A stretch of 49,672 nt of DNA from Acidovorax sp. Root219. GTDB taxonomy: Bacteria > Pseudomonadota > Gammaproteobacteria > Burkholderiales > Burkholderiaceae_C. A program made the translations under genes and the position numbers. The DNA lies in NCBI RefSeq assembly GCF_001428665.1, contig NZ_LMIJ01000027.1:36700-86371 (forward strand), written 5' to 3'. Of the stretch, positions 42,018-49,304 are shown one piece after another (within the stretch, counting starts at the first letter, position 1; every line of letters begins with the position of its first letter). The notes under the pieces are model-generated. The model had not been told where the DNA came from, did no database searches, and saw only the letters and a list, made by a program, of their open reading frames with translations.

Positions 42018-42680
42018 ATGACCATGACCGCAGCCACCGCCACCACCACCGCCGCCCACCGCGCTACGCTGATCAAGCTGATCCACGTGGCGAAGCGCGA
42101 GCTGGGCCAATCGCAGGGCCTGGACGAGGTGGCGTACCGGCAGATACTGCTGAGCGTTGGAAAGGACTCCTCGCTCAAGACGATGGCTGTTCCAGGAATG
42201 GTGGCTGTCTTGGAACACCTCAAGTCGAAGGGCTTCAAGGTTCGTCCAAAGGCCGGCGACCGGCGCCAGGCCGTCAACCCAGGCGCCAGCAAGGTGCGGG
42301 CGCTTTGGCTGTTCTTGCACCAGCTCGGCGAGGTACGCGATCCTAGCGAGAAGGCCCTCGCGGCCTACGTAAAACGGATTGCCCATGTCGATGATCTGCA
42401 CTGGGCGGGCAGCAAGGCGACCGACCTGCTGATCGAGACCTTGAAGAAGTGGGCGATGCGCCTGCTGCCAGGCGCCATCAAGGCGCTGGCCGACGAGGTG
42501 CTGGTGCGCCATCGCGTCCAGCCATTCGACGCGCTGCAGCTGGCCGTGTTCCTGCGTGCAGCGAACGCCTCGGTCAACTATGAAGGCTTCGACCACCACC
42601 TGTGGGCCTGGCAAGACCTCATGGAGCTGCTCGGCAGGCCCGTGGGGGGCGTTGCCCAGGCCCTGGAGGCCCAGCGGTGA
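42018..42680 (+). CDS. gemA: GemA regulatory protein (DUF1018)
   Basis: 220 residues. LIKLIHVAKRELGQSQGLDE and YRQILLSVGKDSSLKTM form the DUF1018 core. The Trp-Ala-Gly segment (DLHWAGSKATDLLIETLKKW) is also conserved. Mu GemA alters host gene expression and DNA topology. It lies immediately before Mor, as in Mu. ATG 42018 is used; a second ATG at 42024 is possible. Confidence 0.9.
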   Translation: MTMTAATATTTAAHRATLIKLIHVAKRELGQSQGLDEVAYRQILLSVGKDSSLKTMAVPGMVAVLEHLKSKGFKVRPKAGDRRQAVNPGASKVRALWLFLHQLGEVRDPSEKALAAYVKRIAHVDDLHWAGSKATDLLIETLKKWAMRLLPGAIKALADEVLVRHRVQPFDALQLAVFLRAANASVNYEGFDHHLWAWQDLMELLGRPVGGVAQALEAQR

Positions 42681-43048
42681 TCCGTCCTGAGACGCGGACG
42701 TCCATCAGACGCCACGAGCTGCTGGCCGACCTGGTCGACGTCGTTGCGCGTCGGCTCAAGGATCACGAGATCAGCGCCACGGCGTCGGAGATAATCGCCA
42801 ACGACCTGGCCGACCACCTGGCGAAGCACTGGGGCGGGCAGATCATTTCCTTCCCGAAGGATCTGCGTCGCGAGCTGGTGCGGCTGGAGCTGGAGATCTA
42901 CGGCAAGTTCCTGGGTGACAACTACGACGAACTGGCCCGCCAGTACGACATGACCGTCAGTGGCATGCGCAAGCTCATTACTCGCATCCGCGCGAAGCTG
43001 GCAGCGGACACCCAGCACGACCTTTTCGACCCTGCCCGGGTCGCTTGA
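42677..43048 (+). CDS. mor: Mor middle-transcription activator
   Basis: 123 residues from a GTG overlapping the GemA stop (GTGA). HELLADLVDVVARRLKDHEI, GGQIISFPKDLRRELVRLEL and the C-terminal helix-turn-helix (DELARQYDMTVSGMRKLITR) are typical of Mor/C proteins. It should activate a middle or late promoter in trans. Here the target genes lie on the opposite strand 12 kb away. No separate C protein is visible. Confidence 0.92.
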   Translation: MIRPETRTSIRRHELLADLVDVVARRLKDHEISATASEIIANDLADHLAKHWGGQIISFPKDLRRELVRLELEIYGKFLGDNYDELARQYDMTVSGMRKLITRIRAKLAADTQHDLFDPARVA

Positions 43049-43116
43049 GCGGCCGCAGCCGCTCGTTACAGGTAAGCGGATGGCCATTCCATGTTGACCG
43101 AAGGCTCTAGCAGAAA

Positions 43117-43130
43117 GCTAGACTTCCGCT
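43117..43130. repeat. 14-bp inverted repeat flanking the GNAT gene, left copy
   Basis: GCTAGACTTCCGCT is the exact reverse complement of 43964-43977. The two copies bracket a segment (43.1-44.0 kb) that carries only the GNAT gene and has lower GC. No transposase or terminal target duplication is visible beside them. Confidence 0.6.
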
Positions 43131-43299
43131 TTGGGCAAGACTGAAAGGCAGCCTTGGGCCCATTGCAGCCGGTCGCTGGAGCGAATAGCGGACGTTCAAT
43201 TCAGGAAGTATGTGCGGCCGATGTTGAGAATCTTTAATGCCGTCTGCAGGCCCCAGCGTGGAGATGGAGTGCTGGCAGTGACATCGCCTTCAACGATTT

Positions 43300-43755
43300 T
43301 TAGCTGCAATGCGAGTACCCCATAGGGACGAACGCTACGCCATTTGCCGTTTGCGGAGGAGTCTTGGCGACAAACCCAAGGCGTTGATATACCGGAACCG
43401 CGAACAATGATGAGTTGACGGTAAAGTTGAGGTTTCCCGATAGAGCCTTTGCATGCTCCCAAAGTGCGCGAGAAAGACCTTGCCCTTGGGCATCCACTCT
43501 GACAAAGAGATGATAAAGATGTGAGCCGTCCCGCAGCGCAATAACGCCGCAAACGCCGACGGAGTCTTCCGCGACGTAATGGTTGAATTTGGATGAACCG
43601 ATCCGCTCTGTAAAGGAAGCTGGAGTGAGTCCAGCCAAGAACGGCTTAACTTCAGGGGATGATGGATCTGCAAGGAAAAAATGAGCTAAGCCAGCAACTA
43701 AGCGGCTTATTGCTTCCGCATCAGATGCTGTTGCTTGGCGAATTACGAAATTCAT
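43300..43755 (-). CDS. GNAT family N-acetyltransferase (cargo gene)
   Basis: 151 residues. The acetyl-CoA-binding loop is QGQGLSR at 90-96, preceded by the beta strand YHLFVRVDA and ending in YQRLGFVAKTPP. Substrate unknown; some relatives acetylate toxins, polyamines or tRNA-synthetase products. It is the only gene between Mor and the phage terminus, on the opposite strand to the early operon. It has lower GC than its surroundings and lies within a 14-bp inverted repeat pair. It is therefore a cargo gene rather than a phage-cycle gene. Confidence 0.88.
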   Translation of the reverse strand: MNFVIRQATASDAEAISRLVAGLAHFFLADPSSPEVKPFLAGLTPASFTERIGSSKFNHYVAEDSVGVCGVIALRDGSHLYHLFVRVDAQGQGLSRALWEHAKALSGNLNFTVNSSLFAVPVYQRLGFVAKTPPQTANGVAFVPMGYSHCS

Positions 43756-43963
43756 TGATGAAAGCTCACGGAAAGCGTTCGTCTTACGCCTGGCTCAAAA
43801 GCCAACGAAGGCCAAGACGTTACATAGATGGTGGATTGATCCGCTCGCCCTGCAGCCTGCGAGTTATGGGGATGCTAGGCGTAGAGCCTCGCAGGGGTGG
43901 GCAATTATGGGAACAACGACAAGGACGTACATCCCTCGGCCCACGAACGGCGGCTCATGGCCG

Positions 43964-43977
43964 ATAGCGGAAGTCTA
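43964..43977. repeat. 14-bp inverted repeat flanking the GNAT gene, right copy
   Basis: AGCGGAAGTCTAGC is the exact reverse complement of 43117-43130. It sits ~165 bp inside the phage right end. The 390 bp from 43756 to here contain no other gene I can support. Confidence 0.6.
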
Positions 43978-44028
43978 GCAACATGCCAAGGCTTTTAGGC
44001 GGAAGGGTTCACCGCTCACTTCACTTGC

Positions 44029-44047
44029 CGTTACAGCCTCTGTAACG
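44029..44047. promoter_or_regulatory. Palindrome in the prophage right terminus
   Basis: CGTTACAG-cct-CTGTAACG, perfect 8-bp arms with a 3-bp centre, 95-113 bp from the phage end. This is a plausible protein-binding site for transposase, repressor or packaging initiation. No equivalent is seen at the other end. Confidence 0.5.
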
Positions 44048-44073
44048 CAATTTCACCGACCGGTTTCGGCTGA

Positions 44074-44111
44074 TCCCGTTCTGTCCCGGCAAATCCCGAT
44101 TTATCGCGACG
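44074..44111. promoter_or_regulatory. Helically phased repeats and end-binding site at the right terminus
   Basis: Read from the end inward, CGGGA occurs at 44098-44094, 44088-44084 and 44078-44074, exactly 10 bp apart. They directly follow the GCGATAA match (44107-44101), which lies at the same distance (35-41 bp) as in the left end. Phased repeats on one DNA face suggest cooperative binding of a dimeric or multimeric protein. Confidence 0.65.
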
Positions 44112-44141
44112 TTTTTGGGTTGTTTATCTCAACTCCCTTCA

Positions 44142-44147
44142 ACATGG
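44142..44147. repeat. 6-bp target-site duplication, right copy (ACATGG)
   Basis: Matches 2334-2339 and lies immediately outside the CCCTTCA terminus. It contains codons shared by both halves of the interrupted flavoprotein gene. Confidence 0.93.
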
Positions 44148-44173
44148 TCTGGAAGAACATCCTGTGCGCGCAT
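44142..44173 (-). pseudogene. 5' stub of the interrupted PPOX-type flavoprotein gene
   Basis: From ATG 44173 on the minus strand the codons read MRAQDVLPDH, then enter the duplicated ACATGG and the phage. The next codons (VNEVEVGG) are found across the prophage at 2335 and below. No stop occurs between them in the reconstructed gene. The gene was divergent from the AraC regulator, with the start codons 118 bp apart. Confidence 0.9.
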
Positions 44174-44196
44174 GGTCTGGCTCCTGTTGATGCGAT

Positions 44197-44221
44197 GCAA
44201 ACAAGAATAAGATGCATTTAC
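44197..44221. promoter_or_regulatory. Fur-box-like site in the divergent host promoter
   Basis: A 25-bp stretch GCAAACAAGAAT...GCATTTAC between the stub gene and the AraC gene shows partial dyad symmetry around AGAAT and CATTT, similar to an extended Fur box. The fit is partial (about two thirds of positions). Relevance is supported by the siderophore-interacting protein in the operon it would have controlled. Confidence 0.4.
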
Positions 44222-44290
44222 CTGGCGGCTGTAAACTGCATAAGCCATTTGATTGCTCGATACCGCCATTTACGCCACCACCAACGCCCC

Positions 44291-45067
44291 ATGTCCGACC
44301 TGAAGCTCGACCTCGCCACCATCGACGCGCCCGACGGCCCGCTGGTCATCGCCCTCGCCGGCACGCAGGACGGCGAGCGCATGACCGAGCCGCACCAGCA
44401 CGCGCGCGGCCAGCTCTTCGGCTCGCTGCGCGGGCTGATCTCGGTGAAGGTGCAGGATGCGGTATGGGTGGTGCCCGCCATCCATGCCGTGTGGCTGCCG
44501 CCGCACCACCTGCACGCGGCACAATCGCATGGCCCCTTCCATGGCTGGAGCGTGTATGTCGAGCCCGCCGCCTGCCAGGGCCTGCCCGCCAGGCCCTGCA
44601 CACTGCGCACCTCGGGCCTGCTGCGCGAGGCCGTGCTGCGCGCTGCCGAGTGGCCGCTGGGCCCGCTGGATGAAGGCCAGTCGCGCGTGGCCGGGGTGAT
44701 CCTGGACGAAATCCGCAGCCTGCCGGTCGAGCCCCTGGGCCTGCCCCTGCCCAAGGACGTGCGCCTGCAGCGCATTGCGCGTGCGCTCATCGCCGACCCG
44801 GCCGACGGACGCGACCTGGAGGCCTGGGCCCGGTGGGCGGCCCTGAGCTCGCGCACGCTGAGCCGGCGTTTCGTGGAGGAAACCGGCTTCAACTTCACCG
44901 CCTGGCGGCAGCGCGCGCGCCTCGTGCGCTCGCTGGAGATGCTGGCCGCCAATGTGCCCGTGAACAGCATCGCGCTGGACCTGGGCTACGCCACGGCCAG
45001 TGCCTTCATCACCCTGTTCAAGCGCACCTTCGGGGAGACCCCTGCGGCCTACCGGCAGCGGCTATGA
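44291..45067 (+). CDS. AraC-family transcriptional regulator with cupin N-terminal domain
   Basis: 258 residues. An N-terminal cupin-like ligand domain includes the histidine motif TEPHQHARGQLF. The C-terminal AraC DNA-binding domain has two helix-turn-helices (LEAWARWAALSSRTLSRRFV and SIALDLGYATASAFITLFKR). Start ATG 44291; a longer frame from 44120 would run into the phage end. It is divergent from the interrupted PPOX-SIP operon and is the obvious candidate regulator of it (inference). It ends 6 bp before the converging deacylase gene. Confidence 0.88.
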   Translation: MSDLKLDLATIDAPDGPLVIALAGTQDGERMTEPHQHARGQLFGSLRGLISVKVQDAVWVVPAIHAVWLPPHHLHAAQSHGPFHGWSVYVEPAACQGLPARPCTLRTSGLLREAVLRAAEWPLGPLDEGQSRVAGVILDEIRSLPVEPLGLPLPKDVRLQRIARALIADPADGRDLEAWARWAALSSRTLSRRFVEETGFNFTAWRQRARLVRSLEMLAANVPVNSIALDLGYATASAFITLFKRTFGETPAAYRQRL

Positions 45068-45073
45068 GGAGCT

Positions 45074-46030
45074 TCAGACCTGCACCGTGAGGTACACGCC
45101 CTCACGCCCCACCACCGGGTCGCGCGTGGGCATGAAGATGGTGCAGCCGTCGCAGGGCGAGCGGATCTCCTTGTCGACATCCACGGCGATCAGCTCGCCC
45201 TTGGCAAAGGTCTCGAAGCCGATGACCGGCCGCGTGAAGGCGAATTGCGGTGTCTGCACCAGGTGCACCTCCAGCAGCCGAAAGCGCCGCGCGGGCGCGC
45301 TGTCGGCGGGTGCAGGCAGGGCGTCGATGAGCCCGTGGTGCGCCAGAAAGCGCAGCGTGACGTCTGTGGCCAGGTCGGCTGCCGACTGGCTGAAATGCTG
45401 GCCGCACTCCACCACCACCGCGCCCCGGCTGTCGCTGGCCGGGTCGCCGTGGCGGGCATAGGACATCACCCCCGTGCCTGGTGCCGCGCCCGGTGGCATC
45501 ACCAGGTGCACCAGCGGGTTGCCCACGGCCAGGGTCAATGCAGCATTGCGCGCGAACTCCGGGTACACCCAGAAGGGCTGCACCGGCGCGCGGGTGGAGT
45601 GGATGTCGAGAATGCTGTCGGCCGCAGCCAGCACCGGGCGCAGCTCGCGCGCGCGGCGCAGCTCGGGGCTTTGCTCAGCACCGTCCAGCATCTCGGGCAA
45701 CCAGATGCGGTTGAGGTTGTGCACCAGTTGGCGGTTCTCGTAAGGCCGGTCGATGTCGAAGGCCTCGTAGGCCTCGACGTTCGCAAAGCCCACCGTGAGC
45801 GTGCCGACCTTCGGGCGCACGCCGGTATCGAGCAGGTGCGTGGCGGCCACCATGCCGCAGATCTCGTTGCCGTGCGTGAGCGCGTTGATCAGCACGTGCG
45901 GGCCGGGCCGGCCCGACTCGAAACGGTGTACGTAATCGATGCCGGTGTTGCCCTGGCGGTAGGCCGAGAGGTCGCGCGGCAGCACCTCCAGGGGCGAATC
46001 GTCGGGGGCGAAGGCGGCTTGCTGGGGCAT
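45074..46030 (-). CDS. Succinylglutamate desuccinylase/aspartoacylase-family zinc deacylase
   Basis: 318 residues from ATG 46030. The zinc ligands are His53 and Glu56 (LTHGNEICG) and His144 (LDIHSTR). The catalytic Glu208 lies in VVVECGQH, followed by a C-terminal beta domain. These enzymes remove acyl groups from N-acyl amino acids; the exact substrate is not predictable. It starts 7 bp after the Bug-protein gene, forming an operon that pairs an extracytoplasmic binding protein with a cytoplasmic deacylase. Confidence 0.88.
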   Translation of the reverse strand: MPQQAAFAPDDSPLEVLPRDLSAYRQGNTGIDYVHRFESGRPGPHVLINALTHGNEICGMVAATHLLDTGVRPKVGTLTVGFANVEAYEAFDIDRPYENRQLVHNLNRIWLPEMLDGAEQSPELRRARELRPVLAAADSILDIHSTRAPVQPFWVYPEFARNAALTLAVGNPLVHLVMPPGAAPGTGVMSYARHGDPASDSRGAVVVECGQHFSQSAADLATDVTLRFLAHHGLIDALPAPADSAPARRFRLLEVHLVQTPQFAFTRPVIGFETFAKGELIAVDVDKEIRSPCDGCTIFMPTRDPVVGREGVYLTVQV

Positions 46031-46037
46031 GTGCAGC

Positions 46038-47042
46038 TTACTCACCGCGGATGCCCAGGCGCTTGACCAGGTCGCCATACACCGCCAGGCGCTCTCCCAT
46101 CATCGCGGTGAACTGGGCGGACGACAGGGCCTCGGGCACCAGCGCGCCGCGTGTTTGCAGCGCTTCGATCATCGCGGGCTGCTCGGCCACCGAGCGCACG
46201 GCCTTGTACAGCGCGGCCAGCACCTCGGGCGGGGTCTTGGCGGGCGCGGCCAGGCCGATCCACGAGGTGGCGTTGACCACGGGGTAGTCCAACTCGGCAA
46301 ACGTGGGCACATCGGGCAGCACCGACAGGCGCGTGGGCGCGGCCACGGCCAGCGCACGCAGCTTGCCGGCCTGAATCTGGGGCAGGAAGGGCGCGAGATT
46401 GTCCAGGCCGAACTGCACCTCATTGGCCATCAGCGCCGTGACCAGCGGGCCACCGCCCCGGTAGGGCACGTGCACCGCGTCGAGCTGCGCGGCGTTCTTG
46501 AACAACTCGGCATTGAGCTGGCCCATGCTGCCCGGCCCGGCGCTGCAGAAGTTGAGCTTGCCAGGGTTGGCCTTCACGTGCGCGATGAATTCCTTGAGGT
46601 TCTTCGCCGGCACGGCCGGGTTGACCACCAGCACGTTGGGCGTGCGCGCCAGCTGCGCGATGGAGGCAAAGTCCTTGATCGGGTCGTAGCCCACGTTGGC
46701 CTGTGTGAGCGGGTTGGCCAGGTGCGAGCTTTGCGAGGACACGACCAGCGTGTAGCCATCGGCCTTGGCGCGCGCCACCTGGGCGCTGGCGATAGAGCCG
46801 CCGGCACCGGCCCGGTTGTCGACCACCACCGAAGTGCCCAGCGCCTTGGCCAGCGGCTCGGCATAGAGCCGCGCGATCAGGTCCACCGAGCCGCCCGCAG
46901 GGAACGGCACCACTAGCGTCACCGGGCGGGAGGGAAAGGCCTGCGCATAGGCCGCAAAAGGCAATGCGGCAGCGGCGGCAGCAAGGCCTGCACCCAGGAG
47001 CTCGCGGCGGCGCAGGGTGGAGGCAGGGGATGTGGAGTTCAT
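46038..47042 (-). CDS. Bug-family (TctC) tripartite tricarboxylate transporter substrate-binding protein
   Basis: 334 residues from ATG 47042. A twin-arginine-like signal (RRRELLGAGLAAAAAALPFA, cleavage near AYAQA) precedes FPSRPVTLVVPFPAGGSVDL, the hallmark Bug N-terminus. VVDNRAGAGGSIASAQVARA and VPYRGGGPLVTALMANEVQF are further family motifs. It binds carboxylated ligands in the periplasm. Such genes are often orphaned from the membrane components, as here. Divergent from the RpiR regulator. Confidence 0.92.
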   Translation of the reverse strand: MNSTSPASTLRRRELLGAGLAAAAAALPFAAYAQAFPSRPVTLVVPFPAGGSVDLIARLYAEPLAKALGTSVVVDNRAGAGGSIASAQVARAKADGYTLVVSSQSSHLANPLTQANVGYDPIKDFASIAQLARTPNVLVVNPAVPAKNLKEFIAHVKANPGKLNFCSAGPGSMGQLNAELFKNAAQLDAVHVPYRGGGPLVTALMANEVQFGLDNLAPFLPQIQAGKLRALAVAAPTRLSVLPDVPTFAELDYPVVNATSWIGLAAPAKTPPEVLAALYKAVRSVAEQPAMIEALQTRGALVPEALSSAQFTAMMGERLAVYGDLVKRLGIRGE

Positions 47043-47108
47043 GGGCTTCCTGGGGTGGTAGAGCAGTGGCATGGATAAATTTGAAGATATTCTTGCAGTT
47101 TGATTTCA

Positions 47109-47132
47109 ATTTTGCAACAACATATGCAAAAT
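47109..47132. promoter_or_regulatory. Operator-like inverted repeat between Bug-protein and RpiR genes
   Basis: ATTTTGCA-acaacata-TGCAAAAT is a perfect 8-bp inverted repeat in the 119-bp divergent intergenic region. It lies between the Bug-protein start (47042) and the RpiR start (47162). RpiR proteins bind such palindromes in their own promoters. Confidence 0.65.
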
Positions 47133-47161
47133 GGACATTCGCCAGATCTGCGCACAATCCC

Positions 47162-48028
47162 ATGGCCATGAACCTGAACCAACGCATCGCCAGCTACGGC
47201 AAGAAGCTCACCAAGAGCGAGCAGCGCCTGGTCGCCGAGCTGCAGGCCCAGCACCCGCAGGGGCTGCTCGAATCGGCCACCCAGCTCGCGCGCAAGGTGA
47301 ACACCAGCGCCTCCACCGTGGTGCGCCTGCTCGTCAAGCTGGGCTACGAAAGCTATGCCCAGGCGCAGATGGAAGCCCGCTCTGAGGTGACGGCCCTGCT
47401 TGCCACACCCGGCACGCGGGCCAGCGCCGTGATCGGCGACGACATCTCCATCCGCTCGTGCCTGGACAACGTGCTGCTGCACGACCAGCACAACCTGGCC
47501 ACCACCTTCGCCGCGCTGGACGTGGCGGCCTTCGAGGCCACGGTGCGCCTGCTCACCCAGCGCAAGGCGCGCGTGCATGTGCTGGGCCAGCGCCACGGCG
47601 CCCCCATTGCCAGCCACCTGGCCCTGCACCTGAACCTGTGCCTGCCCGACGTGCGGTTGATGGCCGCGACCACCCCCCTGTTCGTGGAGGATGAAATGCT
47701 CTGGATCGGCGAGCACGACGTGCTGCTGGCCCCCACCTTCCGCCGCCACTCACTGGCCATCACGCGCGCCGCAAAATACTTCAAGGAGCAAGGCGCCCAG
47801 GTGGTGGTGATGACCGATGCGCCCACCGCGCCGCCCGTGGCCTCGGCGCACCAGGTGCTGCTGGTGCGCACCTCCAGCGCATCGCCGTTCGACTCTTACA
47901 CCGCAGCCCTGTCGGTCTGCAACGCACTCATCATGGCCGTGGCCCAGCGCCGCAAGAAGGAACTGGGCGCGGCGCTGGAGCGCGGCGAGGCCCTATGGGC
48001 CAAGCACTGGAAGGAAAACCCGGGCTGA
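47162..48028 (+). CDS. MurR/RpiR-family transcriptional regulator
   Basis: 288 residues. The N-terminal HTH_6 domain (RIASYGKKLTKSEQRLVAEL, then LARKVNTSASTVVRLLVKLG) is followed by a SIS sugar-phosphate-type ligand domain (ARVHVLGQRHGAPIASHLAL, LLAPTFRRHSLAITRAAKYF). It likely represses the divergent Bug-protein/deacylase operon. Start at ATG 47162 (MAMN); ATG 47168 is equally possible. Confidence 0.9.
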   Translation: MAMNLNQRIASYGKKLTKSEQRLVAELQAQHPQGLLESATQLARKVNTSASTVVRLLVKLGYESYAQAQMEARSEVTALLATPGTRASAVIGDDISIRSCLDNVLLHDQHNLATTFAALDVAAFEATVRLLTQRKARVHVLGQRHGAPIASHLALHLNLCLPDVRLMAATTPLFVEDEMLWIGEHDVLLAPTFRRHSLAITRAAKYFKEQGAQVVVMTDAPTAPPVASAHQVLLVRTSSASPFDSYTAALSVCNALIMAVAQRRKKELGAALERGEALWAKHWKENPG

Positions 48029-48074
48029 CGGCACCTGTGCGGGAACTCGCGCCCCGCCCTGCGCTCACACGGCG

Positions 48075-48716
48075 ATGCACACCACGCCAGCGCCCACCAC
48101 CACCGCCCTGCCCCGGCGCACCGTCGCCGCGGCCCTGGTAGTCGCCCCTGCGCTCTGGCTGGGTGCCCGCGCGCAGCCTGCAGCGGCGCGCATCGCCACC
48201 CCATCGCAGACCGAGGGGCCTTTCTATCCCGTGCGCCTGCCCGACGATGCCGACCACGACCTGCTGCGCAACGGCCAGCTCAGCTACCGGGGCGGCCAAC
48301 CGGCCTGGGTCGAGGGCACGGTGACCGACCTGGCCGGCAAGCCCGTGCGCGGCGCGCAGGTCGAGATCTGGCAGTGCGATGAACACGGCCACTACCACCA
48401 CCCGGGTGACGGCGACAAGGCCGACGCGGCCTTCCAGGGCTTTGGCAAGGTCACCGTGGGGGGCGACGGCAGCTACCGCTTTCGCACCATCCGCCCCGTG
48501 CCCTACAGCGGGCGCACGCCTCACGTGCACTTCAAGGTGCGCCTGGCCCCGCGTGAGCTGCTGACCACGCAGCTCTACGTGGCCGGCGATGCAGGCAATG
48601 CGCGCGATTTTCTGTGGCGCAATCTGCCCGAGGCGGGGCGCGATGCGCTCACGGTGCCGTTCACGCGCGGTGCGGATGGGCTGCAGGCTCGCTTCCCCAT
48701 CGTGGTGGCCGCCTGA
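48075..48716 (+). CDS. Intradiol ring-cleavage dioxygenase (protocatechuate 3,4-dioxygenase-like), exported
   Basis: 213 residues with an N-terminal twin-arginine-like or Sec signal (PRRTVAAALVVAPALWLGAR). QTEGPFYP starts the catalytic domain. The non-haem iron ligands are visible as Tyr107 (GHYHHP), Tyr144 (PVPYSG), His150 and His152 (PHVHFKV). It opens catechol-type rings using O2. Single-gene, exported members are common in Burkholderiales and their substrates are unknown. It follows the RpiR gene by 46 bp. Its stop codon is the first part of a palindromic repeat. Confidence 0.9.
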   Translation: MHTTPAPTTTALPRRTVAAALVVAPALWLGARAQPAAARIATPSQTEGPFYPVRLPDDADHDLLRNGQLSYRGGQPAWVEGTVTDLAGKPVRGAQVEIWQCDEHGHYHHPGDGDKADAAFQGFGKVTVGGDGSYRFRTIRPVPYSGRTPHVHFKVRLAPRELLTTQLYVAGDAGNARDFLWRNLPEAGRDALTVPFTRGADGLQARFPIVVAA

Positions 48717-48820
48717 TACCGATTTGCCTTCAAACGTATAAAGTCGTTGACTCGCCTTGCCGTGCTAAAGCACTGTCCGCGGCTCCCCGCCTAGTTAACC
48801 GATTGAATGCAAATCCGTAT
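48716..48820. repeat. 105-bp palindromic intergenic repeat (MITE/REP-like)
   Basis: The first 20 bases (ATACCGATTTGCCTTCAAAC) and the last 20 (GATTGAATGCAAATCCGTAT) form an inverted repeat, 16 of 20 positions matching. Inside is a smaller TGCTAAAGCA palindrome. It begins inside the dioxygenase stop codon. The size and structure suggest a non-autonomous mobile or REP-like repeat; only a genome-wide count can confirm. From 48821 to the antitoxin (49026) I see only the toxin remnant described below. Confidence 0.6.
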
Positions 48821-48987
48821 GAGAGAGATGCTTCAGGCGCTACAGCACACGTGCAGCGCTAGCAGTGCCGAGGCAGGGGTCTTGGCGCCTCCCGCGATCA
48901 AGCCACCATGGCTCGCCGCACGACTTTCTGCTCCGCAGCCTGGGCGCCGGTGAAGGCCGGCGTTCCATAGTGCGCGCCCCAGGCGCA

Positions 48988-49029
48988 TTAGGCGCTCGGT
49001 GTGCTGGACAGGGTCCACCCAACCCTCAT
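48988..49029 (-). pseudogene. Truncated ParE/RelE-type toxin start
   Basis: An ATG overlapping the antitoxin stop (ATGA) starts the reading MRVGWTLSSTPSA followed by TAA. The first six residues resemble the usual toxin start of this antitoxin type (MxVxWT), then similarity stops. In the same frame after the stop, another unrelated-looking coding remnant (YGTPAFTGAQAAEQKVVRRA) ends at about 48900. The toxin gene therefore appears lost. Confidence 0.4.
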
Positions 49030-49304
49030 GCGCCAGCGCCACCCGTTCTGGTACGCAGCGCAGCGCGTGCCTTCACTTCGGCATCACTTGCAACCTGTCC
49101 AGAGGCAATCTGCGCACGCGCCGTCTCGACTTTGGTGCGCAAAAACGCGTCGGACTCACGGGCCTGCCGTTGGCGCTCGATGAACTCGCGCATCAGTTCG
49201 CGCACCACCTGCGACGCCGGGCGGTGGCTGGCCTCGGCCTCTGCCATGAAGGCGTCGCGCAACTCCGGCTCCAGTTTCATGGTGAACACGGCTTCTTTGG
49301 ACAT
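49026..49304 (-). CDS. Ribbon-helix-helix antitoxin, apparently orphaned
   Basis: 92 residues from ATG 49304. KEAVFTMKLEPELRDAFMAE followed by ASHRPASQVVRELMREFIER is a ribbon-helix-helix DNA-binding domain. The C-terminal helix (RESDAFLRTKVETARAQIAS) is the toxin-binding tail of ParD/RelB-type antitoxins. The gene for the toxin should follow at the overlapping ATG, but it is truncated. The upstream dyad at 49323-49356 is its probable operator. Confidence 0.85.
   Translation of the reverse strand: MSKEAVFTMKLEPELRDAFMAEAEASHRPASQVVRELMREFIERQRQARESDAFLRTKVETARAQIASGQVASDAEVKARAALRTRTGGAGA

Larger units (their letters stand above)
2340..44141. mobile_element. Complete Mu-like transposable prophage (B3/BcepMu type), 41.8 kb
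   Basis: The element starts TGAAGCGCGG and ends CCCTTCA, the TG...CA termini of Mu-type transposition, with a shared TGAAG read inward from each end. GCGATAA lies at bp 35-41 from both termini, the expected layout of a transposase-binding site. The ends are flanked by ACATGG duplicates and the host gene is restored by excision. Inside are a repressor, DDE transposase, MuB/TnsC-like ATPase, GemA, Mor, lysis genes, Mu-type head genes and a long non-contractile tail set. Early genes run right and late genes left from a central repressor, unlike the largely unidirectional order of Mu. No essential gene looks broken, so it may be inducible (inference). Confidence 0.95.

Noticed and set aside
43061..43070. 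GCTCGTTACA just after mor as the right prophage end
   Set aside because: Flanking bases do not match any left flank. The end at 44141 is supported by the duplication and by the shared GCGATAA spacing.
43100..43980. Integron cassette with attC site around the GNAT gene
   Set aside because: No GTTRRRY/RYYYAAC core pair is present. The flanking repeat is a plain 14-bp inverted repeat.
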